From Acidobacteriaceae bacterium (lineage in GTDB: Bacteria > Acidobacteriota > Terriglobia > Terriglobales > Acidobacteriaceae): DNA of 64,000 nt. A model generated the notes under the pieces. The model worked only from the letters and a program-made list of their open reading frames with translations. It was not told where the DNA came from and did not search any database. The position numbers were made by a program, and so were the translations under genes. The stretch covers positions 68,310 through 132,309 of the forward strand of contig PMAT01000115.1 in the NCBI GenBank assembly GCA_003152695.1, written 5' to 3'. This document shows, in pieces, positions 28,314-35,984 of the stretch. Numbering within the stretch: position 1 is the first letter of the stretch; each line of letters begins with the position of its first letter.

Positions 28314-29894
28314 TTACTTTTTGTCTTCGACCATCTTCTCCACGATCTGGTCAATGGTGTCGAGCGCTTTCTTGGCGGGCATGGTGTCGTTGTTGGTCAT
28401 GATGGAAAACGCGATGTGTTCCCCGCGCTGCGTTGTGGCGTAGCCCGCCAGCGAGTACACGTGCGCCAGCGACCCCGTTTTGCCATGCACCAGACCCATC
28501 ACCGGCGTGGTGCGAAAACGTTCGGCGAGCGATCCATCCACCCCGGCGATAGGCAGCGTATCTTCGTAGAGCTGGCCCCAGGGTTGCCGGTGACAATAGA
28601 GCAGGATGGCAACCACTGCGTCGGGAGTGACCAGGTTTTCGCGTGACAGTCCCGAGCCGTCGAGAAAGACGAACTGTTCCGGCTTAATCCCGGCGCGAAT
28701 CAGGAAGCCGCGCAGAACTTCCAGGCCGCCCTGAATCGAGCCCGACGTCCCCTTCTCCTTGCCCAGCAAGCGCAGCATCAGCTCGGCGTGCAGGTTCTGG
28801 CTCACCTTGTTGATGACCCGCAGATCTTGCGCGATCGGCTGCGACTGATAGCTGGCGAGCACCAGCGGCGCGGGGTTCGGCGGCCGGGTCGTGTCGCCGC
28901 CGCCAGAAGCCATTGAGGTGACGCTGAAGGTCTGGGTGGACGCAAGTTCGGTGTGATGAGTGCGGGCGCGTCCGTAGATGGTGACGCCTCGCTCTTCCAG
29001 CAGTTCGCGGAAGAGCCTCGCGGTGAAATCGGCGGGGTCCTCGATGGCCAGGGCTTCCCCGAAGCCGGGGTCATCCTGCGGGATGTTGCCCCAGAAGGTG
29101 AGCTGATTCGAGCCGGGCTCGCGATTGATCGACACCGTGCGCGGTCCAGTTCCTTGCGGCGTGGTCATCACCCGGTTATCGATTTTGTAGTACTCGGGAA
29201 ACGGGACGACGGTCAGGAACGCGCGTTCGCCGGGGCGGTCCGCCGGCATGATGTTCACGAAGATGACGTTGTCATTGATGGTCAGCGCCGAAACCGGGGC
29301 GCCCCATTCCCGCGCCAGATCGTCCTGCGACCAGCCCTCGCTGTAGCGCTCGAAGACGAAGTAGGAATCGTCGGCTACTACGTCGCCATCGATATATTTC
29401 AAGCCCTGCTGGACAAGCTGGTCGGCGAGAGTCTGTAAGACTTGGATCGGCGGCGTCTTGCGTTCCGTGTGCATGTTGTAGGGAAGCGTTCGTCCCGAGA
29501 GGTTGGGATCGCCCCGTCCCACCAGCACCAGATCGGAGTTGAGCCGGCCGTACTTGTCGAGCGTGCCCGTGGTTTCCACCGTGGTCTTGAAGCGATAGTC
29601 GGGCCCGATCAGCCCAAAGACGGCAGCCGTGGTGAACAGCTTGGTGTTCGACGCAGGGGTAAAAAGTTTGTCCTGGTTGAGGGCGTAGAGCGGCTTGCCG
29701 GTGTCCATCGAAACCGCGTAGATACCCCAAAATCCGCGCGCCGCCTCGGGATCGCCCAGGATCTTGTCGACCTCGGACGCCAGCCTCTTCTCCTCACTCG
29801 GCTTCTTGTCGGCCTTGTTGTTGCTTGCGGCAAAAGCGGACGTAAGCAGCGCGCCGAGCAGGACAAAGGAGGCGAGATGGCGAACCCGGTACAT
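28314..29894 (-). CDS. dacB: D-alanyl-D-alanine carboxypeptidase/endopeptidase (PBP4 class, peptidase S13)
   Basis: 526 residues from ATG 29894, with a signal peptide (LASFVLLGALLTSAFA). Active-site motifs: SNTK (SxxK; FTPASNTKLFTT), SRENL (SxN-type; DGSGLSRENLV) and KTG (VHGKTGSLAHVYSLAGY). The long insertion between the first two motifs is typical of S13. Trims peptidoglycan in the periplasm. Divergent from folP. Confidence 0.92.
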   Translation of the reverse strand: MYRVRHLASFVLLGALLTSAFAASNNKADKKPSEEKRLASEVDKILGDPEAARGFWGIYAVSMDTGKPLYALNQDKLFTPASNTKLFTTAAVFGLIGPDYRFKTTVETTGTLDKYGRLNSDLVLVGRGDPNLSGRTLPYNMHTERKTPPIQVLQTLADQLVQQGLKYIDGDVVADDSYFVFERYSEGWSQDDLAREWGAPVSALTINDNVIFVNIMPADRPGERAFLTVVPFPEYYKIDNRVMTTPQGTGPRTVSINREPGSNQLTFWGNIPQDDPGFGEALAIEDPADFTARLFRELLEERGVTIYGRARTHHTELASTQTFSVTSMASGGGDTTRPPNPAPLVLASYQSQPIAQDLRVINKVSQNLHAELMLRLLGKEKGTSGSIQGGLEVLRGFLIRAGIKPEQFVFLDGSGLSRENLVTPDAVVAILLYCHRQPWGQLYEDTLPIAGVDGSLAERFRTTPVMGLVHGKTGSLAHVYSLAGYATTQRGEHIAFSIMTNNDTMPAKKALDTIDQIVEKMVEDKK

Positions 29895-29990
29895 AGGGCT
29901 ACTACTCTGGATTTTAGCACCGGCAAGCAAGGCTGCCATATTTCATTTTGCGGCAGCAATTCTGCGCCTTCGGCCCATTACAATCGTTGC

Positions 29991-30917
29991 ATGCGCCCTC
30001 ACTTTCGCTGGCAGCTACGGTCCCGCACGCTGGAGTTGGGCCGGCGAACTCTCATCATGGGAGTTCTGAACGTTACCCCGGATTCGTTCTCCGACGGAGG
30101 CGAGTTTCTGCAGCCGGAACGCGCCGTGCAACAGGCGCTGCACATGCTGGACGAAGGCGCCGGCATTCTGGACCTGGGAGGCGAATCCACCCGTCCAGGG
30201 GCACGCCTTGCCGGCGATGAGGCCAGCGCCACAGTAAAGTCAAAGCCCAGGCCGGTGGTCACCGAGGAGGAAGAACTGCGCCGGGTGATGCCGGTGTTGC
30301 ATGGCATCCTGCAAGCGCGGCCGGGAACGGTCATTTCGGTGGACACCTACAAGTCAGGCGTGGCCCGCGCGGCGGTGGGCGCAGGCGCGGAGATCGTGAA
30401 CGATGTCAGCGCCTTTCAGTGGGACCCCGGGATGGGGCAAACGTGCGCCGAATTGCAGTGCGGCGTGGTGCTGATGCACACCCGCGGACAGCCCGAGGAA
30501 TGGCGCAATCTTTCCCGTGATCCCAACATCACGGAATTGGTGGAGCATGACCTCGCCAACCTGCTGCTCATTGCCCTGCATGGTGGGGTCCAGAGGCCAC
30601 GCATCGTGCTCGATCCCGGCTTCGGCTTCGGCAAGAATTTCGAAGAGAACTATCCCCTATTGGCGCATTTCGGTCGCTTGCAGCGCTTCGGATTTCCGCT
30701 GCTGGCCGGGACCTCGCGCAAATCGTTTGTGGGACGCACCGTCGGCCAGCGCGCAGGCAGGGACGCGCCACCCTCGGAACGGCTCTATGGATCGCTCGCT
30801 GCCATGGTCGCCAGCATCCTGCGCGGCGCCCACATCGTGCGGGTCCACGACGTGAAGCCAGCGGTGGAAGCCGCCGCCGTCGCCGATGAAGTGCTTGCCG
30901 CGGAGGGCGGGGCTTGA
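29991..30917 (+). CDS. folP: Dihydropteroate synthase
   Basis: 308 residues. TIM-barrel pterin-binding motifs MGVLNVTPDSFSDGG (about residues 23-37), DLGGESTRPGA, ISVDTYKSGVARAAV, EIVNDVSAF, LMHTRGQP, DPGFGFGKNFEENY and GTSRKSFVG. Condenses pABA with dihydropterin pyrophosphate in folate synthesis. ATG 29991 is the first start and lacks an obvious ribosome site. Confidence 0.96.
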   Translation: MRPHFRWQLRSRTLELGRRTLIMGVLNVTPDSFSDGGEFLQPERAVQQALHMLDEGAGILDLGGESTRPGARLAGDEASATVKSKPRPVVTEEEELRRVMPVLHGILQARPGTVISVDTYKSGVARAAVGAGAEIVNDVSAFQWDPGMGQTCAELQCGVVLMHTRGQPEEWRNLSRDPNITELVEHDLANLLLIALHGGVQRPRIVLDPGFGFGKNFEENYPLLAHFGRLQRFGFPLLAGTSRKSFVGRTVGQRAGRDAPPSERLYGSLAAMVASILRGAHIVRVHDVKPAVEAAAVADEVLAAEGGA

Positions 30918-30932
30918 GCGCAAACTTTGAGC

Positions 30933-31025
30933 TGCCATCCTGAGCGAGGAGCGCAAACGGGCCCCGAGCAAACACCGGGTTTGTGCTTGCTGGGGCGTTG
31001 CACCGACGAGTCGAAGGACCCCTAT
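30933..31025. repeat. Dispersed intergenic repeat of the CATCCTGAGCGAGG...GAGTCGAAGGACCC type
   Basis: The gap downstream of folP (30918-31075) has no gene. It starts TGCCATCCTGAGCGAGGA and ends GAGTCGAAGGACCCCT, a non-coding motif that I recall as common between acidobacterial genes. A related head (gttatcccgaccgag...gagggacctgcttt) is at 57810-57860. Confidence 0.5.
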
Positions 31026-31075
31026 TGCCACAAGATCACTATGTGGCCGGCTGCCAGAGCGAGACAGTTGAGAAA

Positions 31076-31321
31076 TTACGGCGCGATCTTCAGGCTACAC
31101 AAGAAAGCGCTAACCCACACCACGAATCCCCCGGTCCCCACATAGATATACAGGCGCCGCTCGAATGGATTGTGAATGGTCGGCAGCGGCAAAGGAGCGC
31201 CCAAGGCGCGGTGAAACCAAGCGCCCAGCAGACCGCCAAATCCGATGAGCGTGGTGGCGCCGCCAAAAGCCAGGCCGGCGATGATGAGGATGAAACTGAG
31301 GCTGAACACAACCCACCCCAA
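31076..31321 (-). CDS. Small two-helix membrane protein, hypothetical
   Basis: 81 residues. Two hydrophobic helices (WVVFSLSFILIIAGLAFGGATTLIGFGGLLG and YIYVGTGGFVVWVSAFLCSL) separated by a proline/His-containing loop. No family recognised. Same strand as the cupin gene 77 bases upstream. Retained because helix organisation and codon pattern look real; a longer frame on the same strand overlaps but shows no such structure. Confidence 0.5.
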   Translation of the reverse strand: MGWVVFSLSFILIIAGLAFGGATTLIGFGGLLGAWFHRALGAPLPLPTIHNPFERRLYIYVGTGGFVVWVSAFLCSLKIAP

Positions 31322-31398
31322 CTACTTGCCCAACAGCCTAGACCTTGTGCGACACTTTCCGCAACTGGGCTGTGGGAGGAACGAAGGGATCGCACAGC

Positions 31399-31761
31399 TC
31401 AGCTTTTCTCCCGGTTTGCTTCGCCGCCCTCCGGCCCGTAAAAAAACACCCACGTCGCGAAATCGTCGGTAAACTCTACGAAGCGATGTTGCTCGCCGGC
31501 GGCGACGAACAGAACATCTCCCGGACCAAAGCTCACTTCTTTTCCTTCCCGCTCAAAGCGTCCCGTGCCGGTGGCGATCACGTAAATCTCGTCGCGCGTG
31601 TGGGGGTGCTGATGATCGGCGCTGCGCGGCGCATACAGCTTCACCGTAAGCGTGCCGTGGCGAAACAATTCCACCGAGCGCTCGCCATTGGGGCCGGGCA
31701 GTTGCTCCAACCCGCTCATTGCCTTCAGGTAACCGGCGACGATTTTTCCCTCGATCTTCAT
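31399..31761 (-). CDS. Cupin-domain protein
   Basis: 120 residues from ATG 31761. Cupin motif 1 HQHPHTRDEIYVIATGTGRFERE supplies three His and a Glu, and motif 2 FGPGDVLFVAAGEQHRF the last His, so a metal-binding single-domain cupin. Overlaps the upstream membrane protein by 4 bases (ATGA), hence translationally coupled. Substrate unknown. Confidence 0.82.
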   Translation of the reverse strand: MKIEGKIVAGYLKAMSGLEQLPGPNGERSVELFRHGTLTVKLYAPRSADHQHPHTRDEIYVIATGTGRFEREGKEVSFGPGDVLFVAAGEQHRFVEFTDDFATWVFFYGPEGGEANREKS

Positions 31762-32201
31762 TGTGACGGCGGTGCCGAACTCAGCTCGGCCTTCGCTTTT
31801 GGTTTCCACACACCCACGATGATTCCCATCAAAATGCAGCCCAGCAGCGGGTAGGCGGCAGAGATCATGATGAACGAAACCGCGCGAATTTCAAAGACCA
31901 ATTCCGTGATCATCGCAAATGCGGCCGCCAGGCCGATCAGGATACCAATTCCGATTCCGCTCAGCAGATTGTGGGTTTGGCAGCCACTGAGCACCCGGGC
32001 GATGACGTAGGCGATCAAGATGCTGCAGACGAGCGAGACGATATAGGGCCAGAAGTTGGGATGGGCCATGTAGGCCTGCAACTCCTCCGGCGGGATGCGC
32101 GTGCCCGCCTGCCACGGTGCCCGGAAGCACGTGAACCACACCGCTCCCAGTATCCAATCCGCAATGCCTGCCGAAACCACGGCGCCCCAGTTCAATCGCA
32201 T
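31758..32201 (-). CDS. DUF1761-type four-helix membrane protein
   Basis: 147 residues from ATG 32201, which has AGGAGG nine bases upstream. N terminus MRLNWGAVVSAGIADWILGAVWF and four hydrophobic helices fit DUF1761. The frame is open far upstream to 32903 but that part is antisense to the TPM gene. Unknown function. Confidence 0.75.
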   Translation of the reverse strand: MRLNWGAVVSAGIADWILGAVWFTCFRAPWQAGTRIPPEELQAYMAHPNFWPYIVSLVCSILIAYVIARVLSGCQTHNLLSGIGIGILIGLAAAFAMITELVFEIRAVSFIMISAAYPLLGCILMGIIVGVWKPKAKAELSSAPPSQ

Positions 32202-32297
32202 CGCTGCGCTCCTCCTAAGTGTGCGCGGAGACAATATCCTGTTCCGGGGGTTTGACGCAACTGGGGAACTGCGATTCGCAAATTCTGCAAGCGGTTC

Positions 32298-32326
32298 TTG
32301 ACACTGCGTCCTGCATTCTCTACGGT
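32298..32326 (+). promoter_or_regulatory. Candidate promoter for the TPM-domain gene
   Basis: TTGACA at 32298, 17-base spacer, TACGGT at 32321-32326; the -35 is perfect, the -10 weak. Located 32 bases upstream of the ATG in the divergent gap. Confidence 0.35.
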
Positions 32327-32357
32327 ACTTACGCCGATGCAATATCGCCGATAACCC

Positions 32358-33173
32358 ATGGCAACGCGTGTCAAATTCGCTCTCGCTGTGCTGCTGTTGG
32401 CTTGGTGTCCTTTCACATGGGCTGAGAAGATCGCCGATATTCGTCCCCTGGGCTACGTTACCGACCTCGCCCACGTTATCGATCCCACCACCAAAGCCAG
32501 GCTGGAGACGCTGTGCGCCGAGGTCGAGCAAAAGACTGGGGCGCAAATTGCCGTCGTCACCATAAACTCCCTCGAAGGCCGCAGCAAGGAAGACTATGCG
32601 GCCGATCTCTACAAGCAGCTCGGTGTCGGATCGAAGAAAGACAACCGCGGGGTTCTGCTTTTGGTAGCGCCCAAGGAGCGTCAGTACAAGATCGAGATTG
32701 GCTACGGGTTGGAGCCGGTGATCAACGATGCTCGCGCAGGGGACATCGGGCGGGAGATGGTGCCCAATCTGCGCAGCGGAGACTACAGTGCCGCGGCGCT
32801 CCTCGGTACAACTCGTGTGGCCCAGCTGATAGCGGCGGACAAAGGTGTGCAGTTGAATGGCGTACCGGCCTCCCAGCCCAGCGCGCCCGCGCCTGCATGG
32901 CAAACGGCGTGGTGGCTCCCGTGGCTGATCGTCGTGATCATCTTGGTCGTCATCCGAGCTATTTGGCGCTCGACGCGTGGCGGCGGTCGCGGTCCGCGAT
33001 CAGGCGGAGGCTCCGCTCTTCCCTGGCTTCTGTTGGGCAGCGCCTTAGGTGGTCGCGGAGGTAGCTGGGGCGGCGGGTTTGGTGGCAGCTCCGGAGGCTA
33101 CTCGGGCGGCGGCGGATTTGGCGGCTTTGGTGGCGGCATGAGCGGCGGTGGCGGCGCGGGCGGCAGTTGGTGA
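32358..33173 (+). CDS. TPM-domain (YgcG family) exported membrane protein with Gly/Ser-rich tail
   Basis: 271 residues. Signal peptide, TPM domain (GYVTDLAHVIDPTTKARLE, GAQIAVVTINSLEG, KIEIGYGLEPVINDARAG), transmembrane helix (WLPWLIVVIILVVIRAIW) and a low-complexity Gly/Ser tail of about 70 residues (GGSSGGYSGGGGFGGFGGGM). This is the usual architecture of the proteins paired with LemA, found two genes downstream. Probably a membrane-quality or assembly factor; biochemical role uncertain. Confidence 0.88.
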   Translation: MATRVKFALAVLLLAWCPFTWAEKIADIRPLGYVTDLAHVIDPTTKARLETLCAEVEQKTGAQIAVVTINSLEGRSKEDYAADLYKQLGVGSKKDNRGVLLLVAPKERQYKIEIGYGLEPVINDARAGDIGREMVPNLRSGDYSAAALLGTTRVAQLIAADKGVQLNGVPASQPSAPAPAWQTAWWLPWLIVVIILVVIRAIWRSTRGGGRGPRSGGGSALPWLLLGSALGGRGGSWGGGFGGSSGGYSGGGGFGGFGGGMSGGGGAGGSW

Positions 33174-33198
33174 ACTACTACGGCGGGAGCGACAATCG

Positions 33199-33939
33199 AT
33201 GAAGAAACCGGAAAGCAAACTGCAGGAACTCGTTACCCGATTGCAGCAGGCGTGCGGCGAAAATCTGGTGTCCATCGTGCTATATGGCTCCGCGGCCCGC
33301 GAAGACTTCCACGAAGAATTCTCCGACGTGAACGTGCTGGTTGTGGTGCAGCATTTGAAACCGAGTTCGTTTGCGGCGATCTCGGCAGTCCTGCACTGGT
33401 GGAGTCGCGACGAGAAGCTGCGGCCGCCGATGATCATGACCCTCGACGAGCTGCGCGAGTCCGCCGATGTGTTCGCGATTGAGTTGCTGGATATTCAGCG
33501 CTCGCATAAGACACTGTTCGGCCAGGATGTGGTGACCGCAATCGATGTGCCCATGAATCTGCATCGCATCGAGGTGGAACACGAACTGCGGACCACGCTG
33601 CTGCGGTTGCGCCACCACTTGCTGCTGAGTCCTGGCAACCAGGACGAACTTCGCGCGGTGCTGGCAAAATCGATCACCAGCGTTCTCACGCTGTTCCGCC
33701 ATGCCTTGATCGCGTTGGGACAGGATCCGCCGCAGGCGAAGCCGCAGTTGCTGGAAACCGCTGGGAAGGCTTTTGGATTTGAGGTGCAGCCGCTGCGTTC
33801 GATCCTGGCGTTGCGCAACCAAGGCCCGCATTCGGAGAACGTACACGAGCTGTACCATGCGTACATGAGCGCAATTCAGCGGGTCGCTCACGAACTGGAT
33901 GCGCGCGTACCCAAGAAGCAGTTGCAGAAAGTGACCTAG
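33199..33939 (+). CDS. Nucleotidyltransferase-fold protein with an altered catalytic pair
   Basis: 246 residues from ATG 33199. Pol-beta-type motif VSIVLYGSAAREDFHEEFSD then VNVLVVV: the second position of the usual DxD pair reads Asn (DVN). The remainder is a helical region with HRIEVEHELRTTLLRLR and a HEPN-like C terminus. Placed between the TPM and lemA genes, which normally adjoin. Could be an inactive or specialised nucleotidyltransferase. Confidence 0.75.
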   Translation: MKKPESKLQELVTRLQQACGENLVSIVLYGSAAREDFHEEFSDVNVLVVVQHLKPSSFAAISAVLHWWSRDEKLRPPMIMTLDELRESADVFAIELLDIQRSHKTLFGQDVVTAIDVPMNLHRIEVEHELRTTLLRLRHHLLLSPGNQDELRAVLAKSITSVLTLFRHALIALGQDPPQAKPQLLETAGKAFGFEVQPLRSILALRNQGPHSENVHELYHAYMSAIQRVAHELDARVPKKQLQKVT

Positions 33940-33980
33940 GAAGATGTCCATCTGACAACGATCGGCGGGGAGAGATTGGG

Positions 33981-34589
33981 ATGAAAAAAGGAATCATCGT
34001 ACTGGTCGTAATTGTGTTGTTGCTGCTCTGGATCGGCGGCACATTCGTTGGCCATCGCAACGAGATGGTGCGCAAACGCGAAACCGTGAATGCCGCCTGG
34101 TCGCAGGTGGACGTCGTTCTGCAGCGCCGGGCCGACCTTATCCCCAATCTGGTTGAGACGGTGAAAGGGTTTGCCGCGCACGAGGAAAAGGTCTTCGGCG
34201 ACATTGCCGCTGCGCGCGCCGCCATGATGGGAGCGAAGACGCCGCAGGAGAAGATCGCGGCCAACGGCCAGCTCGATTCGGCCCTTAGCCGCCTGTTGGT
34301 CGTAGTGGAGAATTATCCGCAACTGCGGTCGAACGAAAACTTTTTGCGGCTGCAAGACGAGCTGGCGGGTACGGAGAACCGCATAGCCATCGAACGCCGC
34401 CGTTACAACGAGACCCTGCAAGACTACAACACGTATATCGGCTTGTTCCCGAACAATATTGTCGCAAGCCTTTCGGGGTTCACCCGCAACGATGCCTATT
34501 TCAAGACGGACGAGGGAGCACGGCAGGCTCCAAAAGTGAATTTTGGCGGAGCGCCAGCGCAGCAGCCAGCTCCAGCCCCAACGAAATAA
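33981..34589 (+). CDS. lemA: LemA family protein
   Basis: 202 residues. N-terminal membrane helix (GIIVLVVIVLLLLWIGG), then the conserved LemA helical bundle: RETVNAAWSQVDVVLQRRAD, LIPNLVETVKGFAAHE, YPQLRSNENFLRLQDELAGT and YNTYIGLFPNNIVA. Family function is poorly defined; linked by co-occurrence to TPM proteins, one of which is two genes upstream. Confidence 0.93.
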   Translation: MKKGIIVLVVIVLLLLWIGGTFVGHRNEMVRKRETVNAAWSQVDVVLQRRADLIPNLVETVKGFAAHEEKVFGDIAAARAAMMGAKTPQEKIAANGQLDSALSRLLVVVENYPQLRSNENFLRLQDELAGTENRIAIERRRYNETLQDYNTYIGLFPNNIVASLSGFTRNDAYFKTDEGARQAPKVNFGGAPAQQPAPAPTK

Positions 34590-34664
34590 TCGTTAGGTAC
34601 TTTACGGAGACCAGCGCTTCAGAGCCTACTCTGAGCGGGGCCAAAGCGCCTGCGTTCTTCATTC

Positions 34665-34761
34665 TTGTCATCACGAGCGGGCTTGAGCCCGCGAGGGATG
34701 TGCTTTTGAGTTGACAGAAAAAGCAGATTCCGCGCGCCAAAACGGGCACTCGTAATGACAA
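34665..34761. repeat. MITE-like element, copy A
   Basis: 97 bases bounded by inverted ends TTGTCATCACGA and TCGTAATGACAA. Interior gagggatgtgctttt resembles gaggaatctgctttt in copy B at 41591. No coding capacity. It occupies most of the gap 34590-34787. Confidence 0.65.
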
Positions 34762-34787
34762 TTCATACGCACAATTTCTAGATGGCT

Positions 34788-35984
34788 TTATACAACCTGC
34801 CGCTCCCGCACCTCCGCACTGCGGTTCGCCGCGGCAACTGCGCACGCCGCCCGTTCGAACGCCCGCTCCAGGTCGGCAATGAGGTCGTCCACATCCTCGA
34901 TTCCCACCGACAGCCGGACCAGATCCGTCGCCAGCGAGCGTGCCTGGCGGACTTCCGCCGGAATGCTCGCATGTGACATGCATCCTGGCAGGCTGATCGA
35001 GGAATTCACGCTGCCGAAGCTCACGCTGATGCGGAACAATTGCGTCGCCTCCACCACTTGCTTCGATACTTCGAACGAGCCCGTCTCAAAGCTGATGACC
35101 GCTCCCGCTCCGCGCGCCTGCTTCACATGCACATCGTGACCGGGATGGCTTGCCAGCCCGGGGTAATGCACGCGCTGCACCGCCGGACGCGCGCTCAAGA
35201 AATTTGCCACTTTGAGCGCATTCGCCTGTTGGCAGTCGAGGCGCAGCTTTAGCGTCTTCACGCCGCGCAGCAGCAGGTAACAGTCGAACGGACCAAGCGC
35301 GGAGCCTTCGCCGTTCTGAATGAAATAGATTTGCTCCGCCAGCTCGGGCCGCTTCACTGCAACCACGCCCGCGGTGACGTCGCTGTGCCCGCAGAGATAC
35401 TTGGTCGCCGAGTGCACAACGATGTCGGCCCCCAGATCGAGCGGGTTCTGCAAGTACGGCGACATCGCGCTGCTGTCCACGCACAACAACGCGCCATGTT
35501 GGTGCGCCAAATCGGCCAGCTTCCGGATATCAACGATCCGCAGCAGCGGGTTCGTCGGGGTCTCGAGGTAAAGCAGTCGCGTCCGGGGAGTGATCTGCGC
35601 CGCAAACTTCTCGATGTCGCACGCATCCGCATAACGGACGGTCACGCCGGTACGGTCCAGGATTCTGGAAAACAGCCGGTAGGTCCCGCCGTACAAATCA
35701 TCTCCGGCAAGAATCTCGTCTCCCACCGAGAGCAGCCGCGCGACCGCGCTGATCGCCGCCAAGCCGCTGGAGAAACAGAAAGCGCGCTCGGCATTCTCCA
35801 ATCGCGCCAGATGGTCCTCCAGCACGGTGCGGGTTGGATTCCCGCTGCGCGAGTAATCGTAGCGACCGAAAGTGTCCGCCTCTTCCTGCTCGAAGGTTGC
35901 GGTTTGGTAGATCGGCGTGGCGATTGGCCGGAACGGATCGTCCGGACAGGCGTTGAAGGTAAGCAGTCGGCTGGCGAATTTCAT
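34788..35984 (-). CDS. PLP-dependent trans-sulfuration enzyme (cystathionine beta-lyase/gamma-synthase type)
   Basis: 398 residues from ATG 35984; the open frame extends 33 codons upstream into the kinase gene. Cys/Met metabolism PLP fold: YDYSRSGNPTRTVLEDHLARLE, CFSSGLAAISAV, LETPTNPLLRIVDI and the PLP lysine in VVHSATKYLCGHSD. It is the third gene of a methionine operon and its ATG overlaps the preceding stop (ATGA). With a gamma-synthase-like gene at the head of the operon, cystathionine beta-lyase (MetC) is the likely role, but substrate cannot be fixed from sequence. Confidence 0.85.
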   Translation of the reverse strand: MKFASRLLTFNACPDDPFRPIATPIYQTATFEQEEADTFGRYDYSRSGNPTRTVLEDHLARLENAERAFCFSSGLAAISAVARLLSVGDEILAGDDLYGGTYRLFSRILDRTGVTVRYADACDIEKFAAQITPRTRLLYLETPTNPLLRIVDIRKLADLAHQHGALLCVDSSAMSPYLQNPLDLGADIVVHSATKYLCGHSDVTAGVVAVKRPELAEQIYFIQNGEGSALGPFDCYLLLRGVKTLKLRLDCQQANALKVANFLSARPAVQRVHYPGLASHPGHDVHVKQARGAGAVISFETGSFEVSKQVVEATQLFRISVSFGSVNSSISLPGCMSHASIPAEVRQARSLATDLVRLSVGIEDVDDLIADLERAFERAACAVAAANRSAEVRERQVV

